Shown: positions 7,320-15,678 of the stretch, piece by piece | How positions within the stretch are numbered: the first letter of the stretch is position 1 | How the letters are laid out: every line of letters begins with the position of its first letter | Assembly: GCA_020851465.1 (NCBI GenBank) | Contig: JADZCR010000016.1 | Location: 1-64,000 of the forward strand | DNA length: 64,000 nt | Source of the DNA: Phycisphaeraceae bacterium | GTDB taxonomy: Bacteria > Planctomycetota > Phycisphaerae > Phycisphaerales > Phycisphaeraceae | Direction of reading: 5' to 3' | Translations under genes and position numbers: made by a program | Notes under the pieces: model-generated | Told to the model about the DNA's origin: nothing | The model's input: only the letters and a program-made list of their open reading frames with translations | Databases searched by the model: none

Positions 7320-7361
7320 TCGGGATTTTATCAGGGCCATATGCCCGGAAAGGAATCCCGA
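7320..7361 (+). promoter_or_regulatory. Hairpin enclosing the ribosome binding site and start codon
   Basis: TCGGGATT (7320-7327) pairs with AATCCCGA (7354-7361), and the last A is the first base of the ATG at 7361. The enclosed 26 nt contain a small inner hairpin (GGGC, CATAT, GCCC) and the AAAGGA ribosome binding site. If formed, the 8-bp stem would reduce access to the start. This is the second structured start region in the element. Confidence 0.5.
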
Positions 7362-7564
7362 TGATTGACGTAACTGACCCGTCTCCTCAACCCCCTGAGC
7401 CTGTTCCCCCAAGCGATGCGTTGGTTGTCGCGCTTCTGGTGGCACTGGTTCACGCCCGAAGCAAGGGCGATTATCTGAGGGCCGCCAATGCCCACCGCGA
7501 GCTTGAGCAGCTGGGCGTGCTGGTGCGTTTCCCCCGCCGGCGAAAGGGGGTGGGGCATGATTAA
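7361..7564 (+). CDS. Small hypothetical protein of the replication block
   Basis: This 67-aa soluble protein has a proline-rich N-terminus and a helical middle (LVVALLVALVHARSKGDYLRAANAHRELEQLG), ending in a basic tail (FPRRRKGVGHD). The ribosome binding site AAAGGA lies 6 nt before the ATG. Its end overlaps the next gene by 8 bp. This starts a chain of overlapping genes (7361, 7557, 7775, 10195) that must be co-transcribed. The spacing of its helices resembles small helper proteins often found before HTH and primase genes in integrated elements, but I cannot name a family. Confidence 0.65.
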   Translation: MIDVTDPSPQPPEPVPPSDALVVALLVALVHARSKGDYLRAANAHRELEQLGVLVRFPRRRKGVGHD

Positions 7565-7778
7565 CGCCACCGCTACACCCGCGCCCTGCGTTGAAAAGCT
7601 GTTGACCTACAAGCAGGCTGGTGAGCTACTTGGGGTGACGCCACGAACCATCTGGACCTTAGTAGCCGGCGGTGAAATACCCTCGGTGAAGTTTGGCCGA
7701 TCGGTCCGTATCGACCCGGCCGACCTGAGGACCTACATCGACCGTTGCAAGACGACTTCAAAGGGGGTGAAGCCATGA
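7557..7778 (+). CDS. Excisionase-type helix-turn-helix protein
   Basis: This 73-aa protein consists almost entirely of an HTH_17 (excisionase/AlpA-like) domain. It reads LLTYKQAGELLGVTPRTIW, then LVAGGEIPSVKFGRSVRIDPADLRTYI. In this family it binds DNA to direct excision or to regulate the element. I took the ATG at 7557, which overlaps the upstream stop, rather than the longer frame from 7488, because the domain begins at residue 15 from there. The stop overlaps the ATG of the primase gene (ATGA). It also serves as an intact comparison for the truncated relative at 5720. Confidence 0.88.
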   Translation: MINATATPAPCVEKLLTYKQAGELLGVTPRTIWTLVAGGEIPSVKFGRSVRIDPADLRTYIDRCKTTSKGVKP

Positions 7779-10198
7779 CCCCTGCCGTTGAAAAGCTGCT
7801 CGACAGACTCTCCAACGTAAAACGCAGCGGCGAAGGCTGGAAGGCCTGCTGCCCGGCCCACGACGACCAGCGCCCCAGCTTGAGCATTTCCGAAGGCGCA
7901 GGCGGCCGAGCGCTGGTGCATTGTCACGCCGGATGCACGCCGGAAGAAATCACGACGGCCCTGGGCTTGGAGCTGGTGGACCTGATGCCCGCAAAGTCGG
8001 TCACGGCCCGACCGATGCCCAAGCCGACGCCGAAGACCTACACCACAGCAGCCGATGCGGTGGCGGAACTGGAGCGCGAACTCGGCCCACGGTCTGCGAT
8101 ATGGACCTATCGCAACGCCAGCGGCGAGCCGGTGGGCGTGGCGGTGCGATGGAACCTGGCCGACGGCAAAAAGACCATCCGTCCGGTGAGCAAGACGACA
8201 ACGGGCTGGACCATCGGCGCGATGCCCAGTCCGCGCCCGCTGTATCAACTGCCGGACCTGCTGAAGCGTACAGGCGAGACGGTGTTCGTCGTCGAGGGCG
8301 AAAAGGCAGCCGACGCGGTGGCGGGGCTGGGGCTGCTGGCGACAACTTCCGCCGGTGGTGCCAACGCAGCCGGCAAGGCCGACTGGACGCCCCTTGGCGG
8401 CCGCGAAGTGGTCATCATTCCCGACGAAGACGCAGCAGGCACAAAGTACGCCGGCGACGTGGCGGGCATCCTGGCGAAGCTGCCGGCGAAGGTGCGGATG
8501 GTGAAGTTGAGCAACGCCTGGCCGACCCTGGGCGACGGCGGAGATTTGGCAAACATTGTAGAAACCGGGGAAGACGCCGACACGATCAAGACAAAGTTGG
8601 CCGCGCTGGTGAGCAAGACCGAACCGCAAGCCCAACCCCAACCCGTGCCGGTGGTGGAGCCGTTTAAGCCTTTCCCAACGAACGCCCTGCCCGAACCGGT
8701 CCGATCTTTCGTGCGAATGTGCGCCCGCGCCATCGGCTGTGATGAAAGTTTCATTGCGCTGCCGCTGTTGTCGGCGCTGGGGTCGGCGATTGGTAATACC
8801 CGGCGCGTGCAACTGAAACGCGGCTGGACCGAGCCAGCGATTGTGTGGACGGCAGTAGTGGGCGATTCGGGGACGCTTAAGACCCCGGCATTCAAGGTAG
8901 CGATGAAGCCCGTCCGCAAGGTGCAGGCAGTGGCCTTCAGGGAGTACGATCTCGCATTCTCGGCCTGGGAAGTCGAGAACAAACGCTACGAAGCAGAACT
9001 CACCGGCTGGAAACGCAAGGCTGCCAACCGCAGGGACACAGCCGGCGACCCGCCACAGGCACCCAATCGACCCATTGCCCGGCGATATGTCGTGTCGGAC
9101 ACAACCATCGAAGCCTTGATGCCCATCCTTATGGACAATCCGCGTGGTGTATTGCTGGCCCGTGATGAACTGGCCGGCTGGCTCGGTACCTTTGACCGCT
9201 ACGCCAATGCCAGCAAGGTCAAGGCCGACGCCGCCCACTGGCTGTCGATGTTTAACGCCGAAGAAGTGATGATTGATCGCAAGACCGGCAACCCGACGAG
9301 AATCCGCGTCCCATTCGCCTCGGTGAGTATTGCGGGTGGAATCCAGCCCGGCATCCTCGCGCGGGCACTGGGAACAGAGCATCGTGAAAACGGATTGATA
9401 TCCCGGATACTGCTGGCGTGCCCGCCACGAAAGCCGAAGCAATGGACGGAAGCCGACATTTCCCCGGACCTGGAGCGCAGCATCGAGGCGATCTTCGCCC
9501 GCTTGTATGATCTGCAACCCGCCACCGACGATCACGGCGAAGCCCAGCCCGTAATTGTGCGCTTATCGCAGAGTGGAAAGGCGGCGTGGGTGGACTTCTA
9601 CAACGCCCACGGTCAAGAGCAAGCCGAGCTATCCGGCGATTTGTCGGCTGCGTGGAGCAAGCTAGAAGCTTGCGCGGCCCGGCTGGCGCTGGTGGTGCAT
9701 TTCATCCGGTGGGCGGGCGTGGATTCGACGCTGGTCAATGCCGACGAAGTGGACGCTGACAGCATCGCGGCCGGTGTGAAACTCTCCCGATGGTTCGGCA
9801 ACGAAGCCCGGCGCGTCTACGCGATCCTGTCCGAAAGCGATGAAGATCGGGACCAGCGGCGGCTGGTGGAACTGATCCAGCGCAAGGGCGGAACCGTGAC
9901 GGTTCGGGAGCTTCAACAGACAAGCCGGCTGTTTCGCACGGCCGACGAAATCGAAAACGCTTTGGATGCTCTGGCCAAAGACGGGATGGGCCGATGGGAA
10001 CAGCAAGACCCCGGCGATCGGGGCGGCAGACCTATGCGATTCTTCCGCCTGGCCGCCCCAGAGCTGTCTACACAACCCCCCGAATCCGACCCCCCAGCGC
10101 CAACGAAACCCCCGATTACGGGGCCGAAAACGAGTTGTGTAGACGTTGGCGCTGTAGACACCGACAAACCCGACAGCGGAGATTGGGGGGAAGTATGA
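7775..10198 (+). CDS. Primase-helicase-like protein: CHC2 zinc finger, Toprim-like and DUF3987
   Basis: This 807-aa protein is probably the replication protein of the element. A CHC2-like zinc site at the N-terminus is formed by Cys26, His29, Cys50 and Cys54 (CPAH and CHAGC). A Toprim-like segment follows (VFVVEGEKAADAV near 170, then VVIIPDEDAAG near 210). The long C-terminal part, from about 290, is a DUF3987 helicase-like region with a Walker A-like GDSGTLKT near 363-370. The DELAGW motif (near 465) fits Walker B in this family. The start overlaps the upstream HTH gene by ATGA, with GGGGGTGA as ribosome binding site. Such genes are typical of integrated plasmids, prophages and satellites. 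There are no capsid or tail genes nearby. Confidence 0.88.
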   Translation: MTPAVEKLLDRLSNVKRSGEGWKACCPAHDDQRPSLSISEGAGGRALVHCHAGCTPEEITTALGLELVDLMPAKSVTARPMPKPTPKTYTTAADAVAELERELGPRSAIWTYRNASGEPVGVAVRWNLADGKKTIRPVSKTTTGWTIGAMPSPRPLYQLPDLLKRTGETVFVVEGEKAADAVAGLGLLATTSAGGANAAGKADWTPLGGREVVIIPDEDAAGTKYAGDVAGILAKLPAKVRMVKLSNAWPTLGDGGDLANIVETGEDADTIKTKLAALVSKTEPQAQPQPVPVVEPFKPFPTNALPEPVRSFVRMCARAIGCDESFIALPLLSALGSAIGNTRRVQLKRGWTEPAIVWTAVVGDSGTLKTPAFKVAMKPVRKVQAVAFREYDLAFSAWEVENKRYEAELTGWKRKAANRRDTAGDPPQAPNRPIARRYVVSDTTIEALMPILMDNPRGVLLARDELAGWLGTFDRYANASKVKADAAHWLSMFNAEEVMIDRKTGNPTRIRVPFASVSIAGGIQPGILARALGTEHRENGLISRILLACPPRKPKQWTEADISPDLERSIEAIFARLYDLQPATDDHGEAQPVIVRLSQSGKAAWVDFYNAHGQEQAELSGDLSAAWSKLEACAARLALVVHFIRWAGVDSTLVNADEVDADSIAAGVKLSRWFGNEARRVYAILSESDEDRDQRRLVELIQRKGGTVTVRELQQTSRLFRTADEIENALDALAKDGMGRWEQQDPGDRGGRPMRFFRLAAPELSTQPPESDPPAPTKPPITGPKTSCVDVGAVDTDKPDSGDWGEV

Positions 10199-10500
10199 GT
10201 ACCCCAGCCCCCGAAAGTGTGGCGGAACTACTGGCCGAGCTGGACGCCCTGGGCATCGAGCTTGAGGCCGACGGGGAACACCTGCGCTACCGGCCCCGCG
10301 AAAAGATGACGGCGGAACTGGCCGGCCGGATGAAGACCCATAAGGCCGAACTGGCGGCACTGGCCCCCAAACGTGCGGAACTGATTAGGCGGCTTGCCGA
10401 CCAACTGACCCAGCTTGTCCCCTACACCATGACCGACGGGCGGCGCGGATGGGTACACCCATGCTACCGGGCGGAACTGGCCCGGCTGGGGCTGTTGTGA
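10195..10500 (+). CDS. TubC N-terminal docking domain-like small protein
   Basis: This 101-aa protein has the pattern ELLAELDALGIELEADGEHL, then YRPREKMTAELAGRMKTHKAE. It resembles the TubC_N docking domain, a small helical dimer first described in polyketide and peptide synthetases, though the sequence is short. Similar stand-alone proteins occur beside primase genes in integrated elements, where their role is unclear. The ATG overlaps the primase stop (ATGA), so the two are translationally coupled and the protein may act as a partner of the primase-helicase. A longer frame upstream is only a shadow of the primase gene. Confidence 0.7.
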   Translation: MSTPAPESVAELLAELDALGIELEADGEHLRYRPREKMTAELAGRMKTHKAELAALAPKRAELIRRLADQLTQLVPYTMTDGRRGWVHPCYRAELARLGLL

Positions 10501-10564
10501 CCACCACGAAAAACCGAAGCGATAACTAAAAACAATACTTTACTAAAAGGAAAGGCAAGGTAAT

Positions 10565-10789
10565 ATGCGACTCATGCCACCCGTCTATGACCATATCCGC
10601 AAAGCCATCGCAGCCAGCAACAAGAGCCGCTACCGCATGGCAAAAGAAACCGGCATCAGTGAACCCCACCTGTGCCAATTCATGGCCGGAACCAAGGGCT
10701 TGTCCGTGGAAGCACTTGAGAGACTGGCCGATTGTCTGGGTCTGGAAATTATCACTAACCCCAAGAATAACAATCGGGGCAAACGTTAA
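10565..10789 (+). CDS. Cro/C1-type helix-turn-helix regulator
   Basis: This 74-aa protein is essentially one HTH domain: YRMAKETGISEPHLCQFMAG with the recognition helix, then LSVEALERLADCLGLEI, the classic Cro/C1 ending. It likely represses or switches the element genes. An AAGG ribosome binding site lies about 6 nt before the ATG. The preceding 64 bp (10501-10564) are A-rich and could hold its own promoter, although no convincing pair of boxes is visible. It lies 25 bp before the integrase gene, which suggests joint control of integration. Confidence 0.85.
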   Translation: MRLMPPVYDHIRKAIAASNKSRYRMAKETGISEPHLCQFMAGTKGLSVEALERLADCLGLEIITNPKNNNRGKR

Positions 10790-10814
10790 CATCGACAAGA
10801 AGGGACACTGACCA

Positions 10815-12131
10815 ATGGCAAGTTTGACCACGCGACAGAACGGCAGCCGCTTCATCACCTTCACCGATGGCAACGGCCAATCGCAGACGATTACGCTGGG
10901 CAAGATTGCAAAGCGGTACGCGGAAACGATCAAGGTAAAGGTGGAAGACCTAGCATCAGCGGTAGCGAACCACCACGCCCAACACGACGATACTACTCGA
11001 TGGATGGCCAGCATCGAGGATCGTCTATATGACAAGCTGGCCCGCGTGGGTTTGGTGCAACCTCGCGTCAAGGTGACTGTCAAAGGCTGGCTGGAGCAGT
11101 ACATTACCGAGCGTGCAGGCGACTTGAAGCCTGAAAGCCTGCGTAAACTGCAACAGACCAAGACAAAGCTACTGTTTTTCTTCGATAATGACGAAGAACT
11201 GCGAAAGCTGACATTGCAGGACGCGACCGACTGGCGACAGTTTCTCAAGGGCTTGAAGCTGAGCGAAGCGGCGGTAAAGACCCACAGCGGCAACGCGAAG
11301 ACAATATTTGCCGAGGCCGTCCGCCGAAAGCTGATCCTGGACAACCCCTTCGCCTTACTTAAGTCCGGCCCTACGCCCAGTAAGTATTCACGCTACATCA
11401 CGCCTGATGAAATCGACCGCATTATCGACATCTGCCCGAATGCGGAATGGCGACTGCTGTTCGGACTGGCCCGTTACGCCGGCTTGCGTATCCCCAGCGA
11501 ATCGCATCTGCTGACCTGGGCGGACGTGGACTTCGAGCGCGCCCGACTGACGGTTCGCAGCCCAAAGACCGAACACCACGCAGGCCATGAACAACGCATC
11601 ATCCCCATCACGCCAAAGCTGCTGAAGCTACTGCAAGACCGCTTCGCCCAAGCCGAGGAATACCAGCAGCATCTTGTCACGATCAACGGCAAGGGGGCAG
11701 TCATTCGACAAGTTAGGGCCATCTGGAAGCGAGCCGGCGTGGAGCCGTGGAAACGCCTGTGGCAAACCCTTCGCCAGTCCTGCGAAAAAGAATGGGCGAT
11801 GACCTTCCCGCAGTATGCGGTTAGCAAGTGGATCGGCCACAGCATCACCATCAGCGGCCGGCACTATGCCAACGATGTTCCTGATGAGCTGTTCGCCAAG
11901 GCCGCGAATACACCCAGTAGCGCGCAGCGCCATGCGCAGCGGAAGTTGCAAGATGCAAGCCGAAATAGCTGGAAACAGAAAAAGACCGCCGATAGCACTG
12001 ACGACCTTATTTCCGGTACTTGCAAAGATTTGCGAGATATTTCTATAAATCGTTACCAGATAACGAAATGGAGCCGGGGGGAATCGAACCCCCGTCCCGT
12101 GACAGTCGGAGGACCGCTTCTACACGCGTAG
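10815..12131 (+). CDS. int: Tyrosine recombinase/integrase of the tmRNA-integrated element
   Basis: This 438-aa site-specific recombinase has a phage_integrase catalytic domain. Catalytic residues seen are Arg in YAGLR (near 223), Arg in TLRQSC (near 318), His in WIGHS (near 342) and Tyr in GRHYAN (near 350). The His normally ahead of the second Arg reads Gln (QTLR), as also occurs in some relatives. A SAM-like core-binding domain precedes it (about 90-175). The last 21 codons (from KWSRGESNPRP) run antisense over the 3' part of tmRNA, and the stop lies inside that gene. This is typical of elements that use the 3' end of tmRNA as attB. AAGGG lies about 12 nt before the ATG. Confidence 0.95.
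   Translation: MASLTTRQNGSRFITFTDGNGQSQTITLGKIAKRYAETIKVKVEDLASAVANHHAQHDDTTRWMASIEDRLYDKLARVGLVQPRVKVTVKGWLEQYITERAGDLKPESLRKLQQTKTKLLFFFDNDEELRKLTLQDATDWRQFLKGLKLSEAAVKTHSGNAKTIFAEAVRRKLILDNPFALLKSGPTPSKYSRYITPDEIDRIIDICPNAEWRLLFGLARYAGLRIPSESHLLTWADVDFERARLTVRSPKTEHHAGHEQRIIPITPKLLKLLQDRFAQAEEYQQHLVTINGKGAVIRQVRAIWKRAGVEPWKRLWQTLRQSCEKEWAMTFPQYAVSKWIGHSITISGRHYANDVPDELFAKAANTPSSAQRHAQRKLQDASRNSWKQKKTADSTDDLISGTCKDLRDISINRYQITKWSRGESNPRPVTVGGPLLHA
12069..12131. other. Probable attachment site (one att half) in the tmRNA 3' end
   Basis: The integrase coding end overlaps the tRNA-like 3' part of tmRNA, including the T-arm and acceptor strand. tmRNA 3' ends are well-known targets of tyrosine integrases. 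The element genes all lie left of this point, so this should be its right end, and the gene is restored intact. I looked for a second copy of the tmRNA 3' sequence between 1 and 6300 and saw none. The left end is therefore unresolved, either outside the window or with a very short core. Confidence 0.6.
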
Positions 12132-12447
12132 CACTTTGTTTTATAGTCGATGCATCAACCGTCAAAGGCAGCGTTTGACGCATCCAGCCTGAGAGTTTTT
12201 TAATCCCCGCGCACTAAGGCATTACACGGGGACGATCCCGATGAATCGTTGATCTGGGCTTCTTACGGGTGGGTCCACTCAGATCATGCTGCCGTATTTA
12301 TTAGGCAGCGAGACGAGCCGGCGCGAAGCCGATTCGACCAGCAACAGTGTTGTTGGCATTTGTTTTTTGCATGCTTTTTACCTGGCCAGCATGCTCCAGG
12401 GCGTGCGACGATCAACCTGGCCTGTCCGGTCGATACCGGTCGGCCCC
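12069..12447 (-). ncRNA. ssrA: Transfer-messenger RNA (tmRNA) with 18-aa tag
   Basis: The minus strand starts GGGGCCG at 12447 and ends CGGCTCCA at 12069. These pair as a 7-bp acceptor stem with the G3-U wobble recognised by alanyl-tRNA synthetase. A T-arm GGGGG TTCGATT CCCCC precedes the 3' strand. CCA is not encoded. The resume frame at 12357-12304 encodes ANNTVAGRIGFAPARLAA followed by two stops. The tag begins with Ala and Asn as usual and ends RLAA, a plausible ClpXP degron. tmRNA with SmpB rescues stalled ribosomes and tags the unfinished protein. The length of 379 nt is normal. The 114 bp upstream (12448-12561) should hold the promoter, but no clear boxes are visible. Confidence 0.95.
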
Positions 12448-12561
12448 AAGTTTTCAATGAGCAGTAATTCCAATCAAAATGATACGTCAGAAACCGGCAA
12501 AATCCACTCTTTGGTGAAGGATTGAATGAAAATTTGCCGGAGCCGCCGCATCCATCGCACA

Positions 12562-15441
12562 TCACCAGTAAATCCAACGCTCGAACAGTTTGCGATCCGC
12601 ATGCGGCAGGAGTGCCACATCAGGCACCACGTAGCGATTTTCTTCTACATCCAGCAGCACCTTGCCTCGGTCGCTGTAATCGTGTGCGGTGTCGTAACTC
12701 CATCGCATGAAAAATTCCATCGGCCCCAGATCAGTTTCCACCTTGAAATTCAGGTAGTTCTGAAGTCGTTCGATCGTATTGATTCTCAGGATGGTGTGAA
12801 CAAAGTAACGTCGAACCAGAGACTCGTTGATGAGCTTTTGTGTATCGGCCGGCCATTCGCTGAGGTCGCGGATCAGACCGATCTCCTGCTCGCGGTTCTC
12901 TGCGTTGAACCAGCGCAGACTCAAATATTGATTGGGATAACGCACGGGCATACAGCGCAGGGCAAAGACACCAGCGTAAATCCGCTCATTTTGAACCGTC
13001 ACATGCAGCGCACGACGATTCCCCATGTGTATCCGTGCGAAACGTGGACGCAACCACCGAGGACGATGACCGCTGATGGGTGTGAGCTTGGTCTCCTTGT
13101 CCATCACCAATTCCGCAGGCTCTTCCGCCGCGGACGCGACAACGGAACCCGCGGCCTTTTTCTGCGCTTCTTCGTGGGCCACAATGGTGTCGATGCTGTC
13201 GGATTTGGTTACCGAAGTCTGGATTTTCACCAGCTTGGCGTACTTGCCATCGAGCCGCATCAGCTCGGGGTGGGTCCCCTGCTCGACGAGCTTGCCCTCT
13301 TCGATGACCATGATCCGGTCACAGTTGCGCAGCGTACTGAGACGGTGCGCGATGATGATGCTCGTCCGCCCTTTGACCAGTTCCGACAGCGCGCTCTGGA
13401 TCGCCAACTCACTTTCGGAGTCAACGCTGCTGGTTGCCTCGTCGAGGATCAGGATTCGTGGTTCACAGAGAAGCGCCCTGGCGATGGAGAGACGCTGACG
13501 CTCACCGCCTGAGAGACCTGCACCTCGCTCACCTACCCACGTGTCGTAGCCGTGAAGCTGCCGCATGATGAAGTCGTGGCTGTTCCCCGCGCGGCTGGCG
13601 GCGATGCTCGCCTCCACTGTCGCGTCCGTGCGCCCGTATGTGAGGTTCTGCCAGAGCGTTCCACGAAAGAGGAACGGCTCCTGAAGCACCACGCCGATCT
13701 GACGACGCAGATCGTCGCGGCCGATCTCTCGGATATTGTGGCCGTCGATTAAAATCCTGCCCTCATCAACATCGTAGAAGCGTGAGATGAGATTAATGAT
13801 GGTGGTCTTGCCGGAGCCCGACCGCCCCACGACGCCGATCATCTGCCCTTCGTCGATTTTGAACGATACGTTTTTGAGGACCGGGGTCTGGCGGCTATAT
13901 CCGAAGACGACATTCTGAAACTCGATATCGCCTCGCATGACAGGCAGCGGGATGGGCTTGGAGGCTTCGGACACTGCAATCGGCGTGTCGAGTACCTCAA
14001 AGATTCGCTGCATCTGTGTGCTGAACTGCGTAAGCCATGTGGTCAACTGCGTGAGGCTCTGCAGCGGTGCGTAGAAGAGGCCCAGATAACCGAAAAACGC
14101 CATGAGGTCACCGAGCTGAAGATCATCGCCGGTGAGCACACGTTTGCCGCCGATGTACCAGACCATCCATCCGCCAGCGGTGAAGATGAGGCTGAAGATC
14201 GGATAGTAAGTCGCCGACGAAGTATCGACGCTCCGACGCGCCTCCCGAAGTGTGCTGGAAGATTTCTGGAAGCGTTGAAATTCACGATCTTCCTGATTGA
14301 ACGCCTTGACCACTCGGATACCCGTGAGCAAGCCGTTAATCATCCCTGCTTGTTTGCTTTGCCGATCCCAGAACCGCTCATAGCGCGGATAAACCACGCG
14401 GTAGTAAATGATGGTCATCATCACCACGACCGGCGTCAGAAGCAGTGCCCAGACCGCCAGGTGCGCGGAAATCGTAAACATGAAAAACGCTGATATCGTC
14501 ACCATCAGAATCTGCATGAGAAATCCGCTGGTGAGTTGACTCATGAAACCCTGAACAGCCTCGGTGTCGGACGAGACGCGCACGACGAGAGAGCCGGTTG
14601 AATGTTTGTCGTAATAGCTGAGGCTGAGTTGTTCGAGGTGGCTGATCAGCCGGCCGCGCATATCAAAGGTGATCGATGTGGCAACTCGACTGGCGAGTCG
14701 ACCATTAAGGATGTTCACGATCGCCGAACAGATCTGAGTCAAGGCAAGACCGGCCACGACCATCAGCAACCGTTCACGCGGCGTATAAAAGTTAAGAAAT
14801 TTAAACGGCTGCTCAGAGCCTTCCTTCACATCGAGCACGTGATTAACAAGGTAACGTGTCAGTTGCGGACCGATCATCGTGATCGCGATGCCGGTCAACA
14901 GCAGAACCATCATGATCGCGGCCCCGCCCCAGTAAGGCCGCATCAGTTGAAATACCCGGCGAACCGCCGCACCTCGGTTGATGCAGCGAGGACACGCCTC
15001 ACCGGAAAACTCGAGCATCAGACCGCAGGTCCGGCAGCGTCGCGGATCCTGTTCATCCTCGACCTCGATCTTGAACGGCTCCTTCAGACGCAACTGGTCC
15101 AGCCGCTTGGCGACACGGCTGAAGCTGTACTTAAGCCGATTGCTGTATCGCGCCAGATCGAGCCACTGTTCACCAACCTTCGCCTGAAGAATGCCCGATC
15201 CGACGACGGCCTGGGTACGGAACTCGAGGACTTCGCCGTACTGCACGCTGGTGACGATTTCCTCAGGCTTGGCGGCATCCACGACCCACACGCCGCTTTG
15301 CGTGCCGATCACCCATTGGGGGTCGTACTCGCCGATAAGGTTGATATCGGTCTGGATCGAAATTTGGATACGATCGACATCAGCGCCGGTTTGACGCAAG
15401 CTGGCGACAATCGCCGGCGGCGGTGGTGTTTGAAGTTTCAT
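12562..15441 (-). CDS. ABC exporter with N-terminal zinc ribbon and C-terminal DUF1854 domain
   Basis: This 959-aa type I exporter half-transporter has several additions. Residues 1-130 form an unassigned beta-rich region. A zinc-ribbon-like pair (CRTCG and ACPRC) lies near 136-155. The six-helix membrane domain spans about 165-470. The nucleotide-binding domain (about 495-740) has Walker A GRSGSGKTT near 540, signature LSGGERQR and Walker B ILILDEATSS. The C-terminus, from about 800, is a DUF1854 domain (HMGNRRALHVTV, then CMPVRYPNQYLSLRWF). DUF1854 ABC proteins have been linked to cyanophycin metabolism in other bacteria, but no cyanophycin synthetase is in this window. Being a half-transporter, it should act as a homodimer in the inner membrane. 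The substrate is unknown. Confidence 0.9.
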   Translation of the reverse strand: MKLQTPPPPAIVASLRQTGADVDRIQISIQTDINLIGEYDPQWVIGTQSGVWVVDAAKPEEIVTSVQYGEVLEFRTQAVVGSGILQAKVGEQWLDLARYSNRLKYSFSRVAKRLDQLRLKEPFKIEVEDEQDPRRCRTCGLMLEFSGEACPRCINRGAAVRRVFQLMRPYWGGAAIMMVLLLTGIAITMIGPQLTRYLVNHVLDVKEGSEQPFKFLNFYTPRERLLMVVAGLALTQICSAIVNILNGRLASRVATSITFDMRGRLISHLEQLSLSYYDKHSTGSLVVRVSSDTEAVQGFMSQLTSGFLMQILMVTISAFFMFTISAHLAVWALLLTPVVVMMTIIYYRVVYPRYERFWDRQSKQAGMINGLLTGIRVVKAFNQEDREFQRFQKSSSTLREARRSVDTSSATYYPIFSLIFTAGGWMVWYIGGKRVLTGDDLQLGDLMAFFGYLGLFYAPLQSLTQLTTWLTQFSTQMQRIFEVLDTPIAVSEASKPIPLPVMRGDIEFQNVVFGYSRQTPVLKNVSFKIDEGQMIGVVGRSGSGKTTIINLISRFYDVDEGRILIDGHNIREIGRDDLRRQIGVVLQEPFLFRGTLWQNLTYGRTDATVEASIAASRAGNSHDFIMRQLHGYDTWVGERGAGLSGGERQRLSIARALLCEPRILILDEATSSVDSESELAIQSALSELVKGRTSIIIAHRLSTLRNCDRIMVIEEGKLVEQGTHPELMRLDGKYAKLVKIQTSVTKSDSIDTIVAHEEAQKKAAGSVVASAAEEPAELVMDKETKLTPISGHRPRWLRPRFARIHMGNRRALHVTVQNERIYAGVFALRCMPVRYPNQYLSLRWFNAENREQEIGLIRDLSEWPADTQKLINESLVRRYFVHTILRINTIERLQNYLNFKVETDLGPMEFFMRWSYDTAHDYSDRGKVLLDVEENRYVVPDVALLPHADRKLFERWIYW

Positions 15442-15678
15442 GATGAACTTGGGGTCTCAGCCGGCAGAGGGTCCGGCTGTAGGGATGTACTTGACGAGAC
15501 GCCTCTCGCACTCCGCTGAATTGAGCCTCCGTGTGACAACCTCGCAATGCTCATCTCGAGGCATGCTCCGAGACTCTTACGCGCGGGATTATCTCCAAGA
15601 GCGAGGTCAGGGGCAAATGACCACTCGCAACTCGACGGCTTAATCCCCCGGCGGTTCCTGCCACCCGGCGAGGTCCGG

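Noticed and set aside
7733..9535. 600-aa open frame on the minus strand
   Set aside because: It is antisense to the clearly conserved primase-helicase gene and arises from GC-rich codon use; there is no family resemblance.
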